Shown one piece after another: positions 56,193 to 64,000 of a stretch of DNA of 64,000 bases. The stretch lies in assembly GCA_951799405.1 (NCBI GenBank), contig OX637332.1:15629001-15693000 (forward strand), given 5' to 3'. The position numbers were made by a program, and so were the translations under genes. Every line of letters begins with the position of its first letter. The first letter of the stretch is position 1. The stretch is from Agapetus fuscipes (taxonomy: Eukaryota; Arthropoda; Insecta; Trichoptera; Glossosomatidae). Under the pieces are notes generated by a model. That model had not been told where the DNA came from, did no database searches, and was given only the letters and a program-made list of their open reading frames with translations.

Positions 56193-56284
56193 AAATTCTT
56201 ATCTTTTAAACTAGGGTTTTTAAGAAAATTATTATGGTTAAATGGAATAGTGTAACGAACAGAATGAATTATTTCTTATCATCG

Positions 56285-56400
56285 TCAACGGCGGTAAGAG
56301 TTGCATAGTTTATATTAACTTGTTTTTATTCCATGTGTGAGCGTGATTAAATATGAATCATAATGTAAAATATCTTTGCAACTATATTATAAATTGGATT
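56285..56400 (+). repeat. Degenerate family A copy, 3' part
   Basis: ggcggtaagagttgcatagt to atatctttgcaactatatta. Confidence 0.4.
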
Positions 56401-57067
56401 TCATAACATTATCGTCATTATTCTTCACAGCGTAAAAATTTAAAAGGCTGGATTTCTAATATATGTAAGTCTTGGCGGGTCACAACTCCTGTTTTGGCGA
56501 GCTGCGAGTTTGAAATGCCTGCTGTAGAGTATAAAGGACTAACTTTTAATATATATTATCGTCCTATCGCATCGTCGATATAACTAGTAAAAGATGTGGC
56601 TATTAACTCCTCAATTGGTTATCTTATACTCTTATATCTTCCTTATAATTCCAATAAAGTTTTGCTCATCTACGTCCCGCCCATTGCTTTTTGTAATGAG
56701 AATTCTGTTTATTTGGTATCCATTAAAAATTATAATTTTTTGATTCGGTTTTTTTAAAGACACATCGCAGTATCATTCAAGGTGCATGGAACGATTTTGA
56801 TTCTGATTTTGTTAGTAATAGCTACGCAAAAGGCTGACGGACAGGATATTTCAATACTTAACGGAAAACTCAAATGGTTTAATAAAATAATGTATTATAT
56901 TACATACTCGTACATAATGTCAAATAAGCATATTTTAAACTAACATTTTTTTTATGTTTAATCAATGTGTAAAGAACTGGACTTAGAAATGAAGAAAAAC
57001 AGTGCTGAAACGTTTGACAAACAACGTGCATTGTAGATCTAATCTTTATCTTATCATAATTTATAAA

Positions 57068-57310
57068 GTCTATAATCTAAGTTGCAAGGATATATTCATT
57101 CAAAGCTCTCAGATGTATGCCCACAAACAAACACGAGTAGTTCGCGCTTACAAATGCTGATTGTGTACTTACAAATAAAATCCAAACCTCAAATGAACAT
57201 AAGCCCTGCAACTCTTGCCGACATTCCCTGAAACAGGGGTGACATTGGCAAAGTGAACCATTTTTTACAGTATGGGTGGTCAGCCTCATACCAACCTATA
57301 AGTCAAGGAA
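57068..57310 (-). repeat. Repeat family A copy
   Basis: gtctataatctaagttgcaa to cctataagtcaaggaat; close to the copy at 28615, and both are followed by attaggaa/attaagaa. Confidence 0.85.
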
Positions 57311-57779
57311 TATTAGGAAGAAGTACTTCTTATAAAGCAAAAATAACGAGACGAAAACGAGCCTTTGAAAAGTAAAGGTTTTGAGATTTTTATGTACATT
57401 CTTATATTTTTATTATTAGCATTTTCGAAAAGCTGAAGCCTTCTGTTTGAATTAAGCAAGAAAGCTAAAATCGTTCTGTTGTCTGTGAAATGCTGGTCCA
57501 GATTAAGTTGTCTGCACTGTACCTAGCAGACCGCTAATCTAGCCTTGGCATCCGGCTTAAATACCAACAGAGTGGTGAAGCCAGGACAAAGTTATTATAC
57601 CTGGCACGTGTAGAGTAAAAATATACGAGGAAAAATAAAATCTCAACATAGTACAACTGAGAAGTAAAGCGTGCAATATTTGGTGTTTTTTAGTAATTCG
57701 TTTAGATTTTATAACCTCATCCTGAACTTGATTCAGTACTTTTTCAGATCTTAATTTTACACTCTGTTGAGTCTCTGAT

Positions 57780-57930
57780 AGATAGGGTTCGTAATATTTG
57801 AGATATGAATGAATGCAGTCGGATCAATGAAGTGCAAGTGAAAGTAGAAATCAGTATAATGAGATGGTTAAGGTATGCTGCAAGAATGGATAATGAACAA
57901 TTTAACATAAGGGTATCGCCGTCGAAATTT
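57780..57930 (+). pseudogene. LINE reverse transcriptase scrap
   Basis: DRVRNI, then a stop, then VQVKVEISIMRWLRYAARMD, resembling the DRVRN...KxxMLRWFGHVxRMD segment common near the end of insect LINE ORF2. Confidence 0.5.
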
Positions 57931-58996
57931 GTACCTTTTGTCTTGTGCGTGTGTCCCCTAATGATTTTCAGCTTTTTCATACAAACTGGTGAACTCTACT
58001 CAATTCTAAAATTATCAAAGTAAAGTAAATAAAAAGCGTATCGAAATACAAAAAAAAACTGCAAAAAGCATTAAGTGGCGATGTAATTAAAAAATAAAAC
58101 AAAAACGCCTTTTTTCCATTCCCATACAAATTTTACATGTCCGCAACCCGGTTTTGACCCTTTGATGGCATGATACAATCAAAATAGTCAAACGTTTTTA
58201 AAGTTGAGTATTTTTGCATATACCTTAGTAACGTATCTTTCATTTTCTGTACTAGCCACAATAATATTTACTTATTTAAACACGAAATATTGATTGCTAA
58301 GGGTTGTCTCCATTTTTGGCTCCGAAATTTTTCTTTTAGTATGTTACCAATTCCATTGGAACTGACAAAAATCTTGCAATCTTAAGTATTTGTTCACGTA
58401 TGGTAACTCTTTGATGTAGTGTGGACAACACAAAAAAACTCATTCGATACCTTCATTTTCTTTTGAGAACGTTTACATCAGACTCGGGAATTTGTCGTGT
58501 GTGTTTTGAGTGGAAGTTAGCTTGGCATTATTAAGGTATGTATTCGAATATTTTGTCAGTTGTATATTTTTTACTTAGATCCATTAATTCTTCTAATGAT
58601 TGTATGTTTTTATCATTGCTGACAGTATTATTTTTCAAATGGCACAAGTTTAAGGTAATGTCGGGCGGTTTTTTATTTACAATCTTTACCGTATGTTACC
58701 AGTATTAAGGTGTATTCACGTAGGTTTAAAAAAATACACCTACTTACCGTTAATTTATGGTTGACTAACAAATAACATTTACGTACCTAATTGAAACATA
58801 AAACTATCTAATCAACCTTACTACATGCTATTAATATTTTAAATGCACCGTTTGATGTTTGTTATTCAAAATAGCAAAAAGGTTTATTCCGTGATCTGTG
58901 GGCTAAACGATTAAATGAAATTTGGACCACAGAGGTACCTTATTTTTATATCGGTGCTGGATACTGTGAAAAATGTACGCAAAAAAAAACATTGCC

Positions 58997-59239
58997 AATC
59001 TATCTAAATCTATGATAATCTATAATCTAAGTTACAAAAATATTTTGCATTTAAGACTTTAAGTTCGTACTTAAACATGCTGCATGTGAACCTAAAATAA
59101 AATATAAAACCCAATCTCAAATGAACATAAACCCTGCAACTCTTGCCGACCTTACCTGACACAATGGTAACATTGGTAAAGTGAACCATTTTTTACACTA
59201 TGAGTGGTCAGCTTCATACTAACCTATAAGTCAAGGAAA
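58997..59239 (-). repeat. Repeat family A copy
   Basis: atctatgataatctataatc to cctataagtcaaggaaac. Confidence 0.8.
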
Positions 59240-60850
59240 CTTATTGAAATACAATAAACGAACGATTTTAGGTAGTTATTAAATGTGCGTATTCATATTT
59301 TTATTAAACATTCATAGACAAACAACATTCATATTTATAGACATTCAAAATGGTGCTGTTATATTTTTTACTGAACAGTGTTTACGAACTGCTATAAAAT
59401 CTTGTATTCGTCGTCGAAAAAAGAAATGAGATATCGAATTGTAAAAAAACCTAATTTTTCGAACCTGTCCGTCATTTTGAATAGACCTTAATTTAACTCA
59501 CGATGTTTTCGTTTTCTTGAATCTTGCCGGTCGACAGTTATGGTACAAATTTAAACGGCGTTACCCATAAGTGTACAAAGATTATGTCAAACGTAAGCGT
59601 GCATAGGGAAGACAGAAAGTTGGATCGCCCGAATAAGTGGGATATGAAGGAAAAGAGTAGAACTTCCAATACGTCGAGAAGATGAAATAAGTGTGCAAGG
59701 ACAGAACTATGGAAATATTGGTCTTCTCTAGTGATGTAAGAAATTTAAGGCAATCTAAATAGATGTAACAGATTATGAGGACCAAATCTCTAATTCTGTT
59801 TCAAAAACCCAGGTGCTTTGAATTTCCGATCTGCATTTTTGGGTTGTATTTATTAGGCGATTATTCACCGACCTTTTATAATCGCTATCAACGACTTCAG
59901 TAAACTGTGTTTCAGATATACTGAAAACACGTTTTTTAGTTCCTTGATCCACATATGTAAGATGTTCTAACTAGGAGACTAAGAGCACAAATTATTGAGG
60001 TCCATTTATGATGACGTTCTTTGAACCACGTAATATTATAATTTTAAGATGACAAACTGATGAGAAATGAAAAATTCTAGTTTTTCCGTAGTATTTTCCT
60101 AATAATTTTATTTATTTTCGTTAGTTTTTTTCATTAGATTTTCCAATTCCATTCTTCCCTTTATTCTCATACATTGAAAGAGTTCAAAGTTTGTTAAAAT
60201 GTGTGTATTTATTTGTGTTTGAACCTGTGGGGTTCGTTAGTGGGTGATGTGTGAGTGGGTGATAATGTTCCTCTTCATTTATATTAGCGGAGTGCGGTCC
60301 GCGCACTGAAACCTTCCGGCTCAGGCCACATTATGGGAGCGGGGAAATTTTGTTAGCTTCTGTTTCCAGTTTTTTAGAGGGGAAAACTTTTGTTTTGCTA
60401 CTCCCTTTTACATCCCTCTTGTTAGCGAAAAGGGCACCCTTGGTAGAAAGAGCCGAAACAAGTGCGTACAATTAACAGAGCTTCAAAACACCAAATATTA
60501 TTTGCACAATGAATAAGTTACATTCATGCGTCGAATGTAATGATGTAGATTGTTTTTGTTTTGAATAATGTTAGATTGTTTTTGATAAAACATTTAATTT
60601 CATTGTAATGCCTGTTTTTAAAAATGTTATTATATAACCATTAAATACACCTGACTCATAATAAATGAAAAAAACAAAATTAGAAATGTATTAGTTCAAA
60701 AACCCCTCAAGAATTATTTTGAAAGTGCCAGAAGTTACGTAGAAAATGTAAGAAGTGCTAATTAATTGCTTTATAAACTGTTGTAATTTTTTGTCCTGTT
60801 CTTTTAAAAAAAATGTTTTGCACAAATCTTACACTCTACATTTTTTCTTA
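59240..60850. other. No recognised feature; one moderately GC-rich stretch
   Basis: 60230-60430 is less A+T-rich (gcggagtgcggtccgcgcac) and single-copy; no exon signature found. Confidence 0.4.
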
Positions 60851-60857
60851 TTGCAAG

Positions 60858-61078
60858 ACAAAACGCAATTAAGCTACGCATATAACTCAACTTCTTGCCG
60901 TGCTGTCCCCAAGGAGTCGCATGTAGCGAGTGAAACCTATTTACTTTCATAGCTAGGGACGCCAGGCATACACGAACCATTCAGTTAAAGAAGGGTTTCC
61001 CTGCTACCAAGAGAGTGGTTTCTCATTTATTATGAATGCTGGCTAAACCTTGCCAGTATTGTGATTTGAGGCTTAAGA
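60858..61078 (-). repeat. T2 SINE, head-less
   Basis: aaacgcaattaagctacgca to accttgccagtattgtgatt. Confidence 0.75.
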
Positions 61079-61239
61079 TTTACGCCGCTAAAGAAAATGA
61101 TTAATGATAGCATTTCTGATATGTGGAGATCGAATTTTAGCCTTTTGGCTTTTTCTCTACCTACTAAAATTAAAATATATTTTTATTTCACTAAAGATAA
61201 TAAATTATTAAAGATTATTCAAAACCTCTGTTCATGTCT

Positions 61240-61410
61240 GCCGTAACTTGGGTGAAATCTCCCGTAATGAGAGGGCGAAGGGGCCCAGGAAGGGGATGGA
61301 TGACGTCACGGGGAGCAACCCAAAGTAAAAGGATTCTAGCTAGGCGGCGTAAAATAGCGTCGTTTGTCAGACCTATGTGAACGGAATTTTTATCGAATGA
61401 AACAAGCGGC
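61240..61410. promoter_or_regulatory. GC-rich island with a CRE site
   Basis: Single-copy; includes the full palindrome TGACGTCA at 61301-61308 (ATF/CREB-type site) and gcggccgc. It lies upstream of the known acj6 exons. Regulatory role is inferred. Confidence 0.3.
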
Positions 61411-61843
61411 CGCCGAGTAATGTTTTCTAACTTTAAATTAATTCAAAAGTGCGCTACGCGGAAATGTTGGCTCCTGACTTGGAATCAAAGTGAAAGGATT
61501 GAAACCATCTTTTTTTATTTGCTGAATTTTTCCGTATTATTTTTCATTTTAGATTTATTAATTTGCTTTACACATATTGGGTTAATGAATATGATTTTCG
61601 ATGTACGACGTTTTTAAGTTTAGTGACTGCACGGTTGCAACTTCAGTGCACTTGTAAAAAAGTGCATACGCAGTTTTAATCTTAATTTTTTTTTAACATT
61701 TTTCAAATGATTACTTCTAAAATTTCATACCAATTAAAGTTTTTCTTTCAGCTTTTTGTGTGCAATATTTCAACAATACAACATTCACAAAAACCAGAAT
61801 AACTGTCATTTGATTGGTTTACAAATTATAATTCACTTTAAAA

Positions 61844-62113
61844 TTGGCATGTGTATTAACATTTTTTGGTCACATTATGAGAAATGAGAAGTACCGTCTC
61901 CTTTATCTTATCATTCAGGGTAAGATTAAGGGGAGAAGATCTCAGGGACGCCGAAGGACATCGTGGCTGAAAAACCTGCGACAGTGGTTCGGCAGAAGCA
62001 CTAAGTCCCTGTTTCGAGCCGCAGCATCTAAAGTCGAAATATCCATGATGATCGCCAATCTTCATCAATCAATAGAAGTGTTAAAAAAAAGAAGAAGAAT
62101 AACGTTCTTTTAG
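61844..62113 (+). pseudogene. LINE ORF2 3' end
   Basis: An 89-codon open stretch reading FGHIMRNEKYRLLYLIIQGK, then GRRSQGRRRTSWLKNLRQWF and LFRAAASK. This is the standard C-terminal region of a common arthropod LINE (GHxMRNxKYxLLxLIIQGKI ... RRRTSWLxNLRxWF). The upstream polymerase core is absent, so it is a 5'-truncated dead copy. Confidence 0.85.
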
Positions 62114-62119
62114 ACGTTT

Positions 62120-63000
62120 TGTAGGAGTTGTAAAAAACGAAATAGCTGAAAATGATCTAAGCTCTTTTACAACGATTCGTCAAATTTCCGAAATGTTAAT
62201 TAAATTTTAAGTTAGTTTTGTTTGTAACACAAACAATTATTTAACATTTTCTCAGAAGGATAGTGTTCAAATGCCAAAAATCTTAATAAAACGATAAGTA
62301 TATATGAAGAAGCAACAAATGATAAAAATTTAGAAAAAAAGCTGTCCGGAAATACGCCGATAAAAAAAAATAAAGATGATTGGCAACAAAATAAACGGTG
62401 CCTTATGAAGTTATATGTAGGAGTGTTTGCATTTTTTTTAAACATGTGTAAAAGCTGTAAATTTGTACACGTTTAGATATTGTATGCGTTTACAATTCGC
62501 AAAAACAAAGATACAATATTGAAAAATCTTAGGATTGTTTCGTACATACATACTTCCAAAATTTCCCGCAAAAATAGAGAAACAAAAGAAGATACAAAAT
62601 GGAGGAGATATAAAAAGGCTTGCTGAACATTGGTGGGTGTACAGGAAAGCCTATTTTTAAAATCGTATGCAGGTGTAGGTATTTTATTAACGAAGTTTCG
62701 ATGGACCGCGTCACTCCCTAGCCAGAGGCGTAACTAACGTGTATGTAGTTTTGTATTGTACTCGGCATTTCAGAACATGAATGTTAAAAATGACAGCTAC
62801 AAATTTGTATTTCGCTATGTTGACCTATTCCCCTCAGGTTTTTTTGTTACAGATCACTATTAGGTAATTAATTGAAAGTGTAGGCTAGCGAGTGCCAAAT
62901 ATAAGGATTGGCATAATTTTGACCCCATCGCCTGCCAAAATAAATAAAGTTAAGACAATATGACAAGAAATTACGTATGCAAATATATTGCAATGAGGTT
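62120..63000. other. A+T-rich single-copy DNA, nothing recognised
   Basis: No repeat family or exon signature seen. Confidence 0.4.
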
Positions 63001-63192
63001 TCCGGTCGATAGCTTAGTTGGTAGAGTGCTCGCATTCTACCCCTTGAGCTCGGGTTCGAATCCCACCGAGGAGGGTGTCAGAAATGATTTCCTATTTCGG
63101 GGTTTATTTCAAACCCCATAATAAAAATACCGGCAAGGTTTACTCAGCCTTCACAAGAAATGAGTACCAGCCCCTTCGGGAGCTCGGGAAGG
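63001..63192 (+). repeat. T2 SINE, 3'-truncated (left half of inverted pair)
   Basis: tccggtcgatagcttagttg, gggttcgaatcccaccgag to ccccttcgggagctcggg. Confidence 0.87.
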
Positions 63193-63415
63193 GGGCCGGC
63201 CTCACGCTAACCATTGCAGTGTAATTGATGGTTTCCCAGCTCCTCAAATCACTGGATTTTATTTATTGGGAAGGCTGAGTAAACCTTGCCGGTTTTTATT
63301 TTAGTTTTGAAATAAATAAATAAATTGAGGTAAATCATTTCTGCCTACCTTCAGATCTAACCCTTGCTCTCGGCATGGAACGCAAACATTCTACCATTTT
63401 AGCTATCGACCGGAC
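63193..63415 (-). repeat. T2 SINE (right half of inverted pair)
   Basis: ggcctcacgctaaccattgc to ccattttagctatcgaccgg. Directly abuts the plus-strand copy. Confidence 0.83.
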
Positions 63416-63424
63416 TTTTTACGA

Positions 63425-63660
63425 GTTTGGTCGTCGCTACAAAGCGCCAATTTCAAAACAAGACTCATTTGCTGTGGGGGTGGATGGACCTTTGGTGACT
63501 GGTCTTTGATAAAGCTTTTTGGTAAAGAGATTAATTTTGTCTACCCAGCGATGAAAATGTTTGAAAATATAAATGGTATATTTTTTGTGCTCCGCCGGGG
63601 CTTGAACCGACTAGGTTCCATTTACTAGTTTAAAGCGTTACCACTAGACTACGGACCGGG
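63425..63660 (-). repeat. T1 SINE, tail-truncated
   Basis: ttggtcgtcgctacaaagcg to ccactagactacggaccggg. Confidence 0.83.
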
Positions 63661-64000
63661 ACACACATCAAATTCAGGCAAACGCGTTACGCCCTTGTCT
63701 TCCGCTCAGGTGCCGGCGATATAACCTCCCCCTCGTCCGGCCAACTGAGTTACTGCCATGCCATTAATTATTCAAGCCCCTCGACGCGGAGAGAGGCGGG
63801 GGAGGGGGGAGCGGGGGAGCAGGGTGTGGGGTGGGGGGCGGTATTTACTGCGCCGGTATAATGCCGGCCCTCAACCAGCAACTTTATGTAATGTGGCCCA
63901 GGCCGAATTTCCCGACCCGAACCCCTGTAGGTACATACCTGACGCATACAAACTAAAAGACGCCCAACTTTGCGGTTGAATTGATTGTGCCGGTGTATAT
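63661..64000. other. GC-rich end of window with G-runs
   Basis: 63785-63845 is a purine-rich run (ggcgggggaggggggagcgg). The minus strand has a donor-like gcgtcag|gtatgt at 63938, so an upstream exon could start beyond the window edge. Nothing firm. Confidence 0.3.

Noticed and set aside
63001..63075. tRNA genes suggested by A and B boxes (also at 5450-5535, 9280-9360, 25830-25900, 38960-39030, 45990-46060)
   Set aside because: The acceptor ends do not pair, the same heads recur with shared SINE bodies, and several are broken; these are tRNA-derived SINEs.

Overview
This is a window of an A+T-rich, repeat-dense animal nuclear genome, almost certainly an insect. I recognise one gene. The minus strand carries two exons of a class IV POU-homeodomain transcription factor, the insect acj6 (abnormal chemosensory jump 6, orthologous to vertebrate POU4/Brn3). 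The POU-specific and homeodomain residues look essentially the same as the fly protein as I know it. I cannot set the insect order from this window.

Layout of the gene, which is transcribed from high to low coordinates. Exon 43633-43800 carries the class-IV N-terminal box (LLSRAEALAA). An intron of about 20 kb (23522-43632) follows, then the terminal coding exon 22805-23521 with the whole POU domain. Both junctions are phase 0 with canonical AG and GT dinucleotides. The true N-terminal exon(s) were not found; they lie between 43801 and 64000 or beyond the window. After the first stop (TGA followed by C), the same frame stays open for 17 codons with a G/P/Y-rich, GC-rich sequence before a second TGA. 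This looks like a stop-readthrough extension or a conserved alternative C-terminus. A block from about 18600 to 24150 is nearly free of interspersed repeats and probably holds the 3'UTR and proximal regulatory DNA.

The rest is transposon-derived. I see: (A) about 28 copies of a 250-bp repeat ending in (GATTATA)n, once amplified into a tandem array of about 400-bp units; (T1, T2, T3) three tRNA-derived SINE families; (FB) a group of foldback palindromes whose arms share a CTGANGATG...CGAAAACG motif, reminiscent of Penelope/hammerhead-type terminal sequences; several TIR elements, including a hAT-type MITE, two non-autonomous PIF/Harbinger elements in opposite orientation inside a 195-bp satellite, and two other TIR families; and scattered C-terminal scraps of LINE reverse transcriptases. 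Many insertions are nested, so their relative ages can be read.

The most notable observations are the acj6 post-stop extension; a near-perfect palindrome with 209-bp arms at 16441-16881 centred on a SINE head; the inverted Harbinger pair in its satellite; and a decayed duplicate of the acj6 exon/intron junction separated from the real one by a 75-bp minisatellite. No tRNA or rRNA gene, CRISPR array or prokaryotic feature is supported. Coordinates of degenerate repeats are by eye and approximate (about 10 bp either way).
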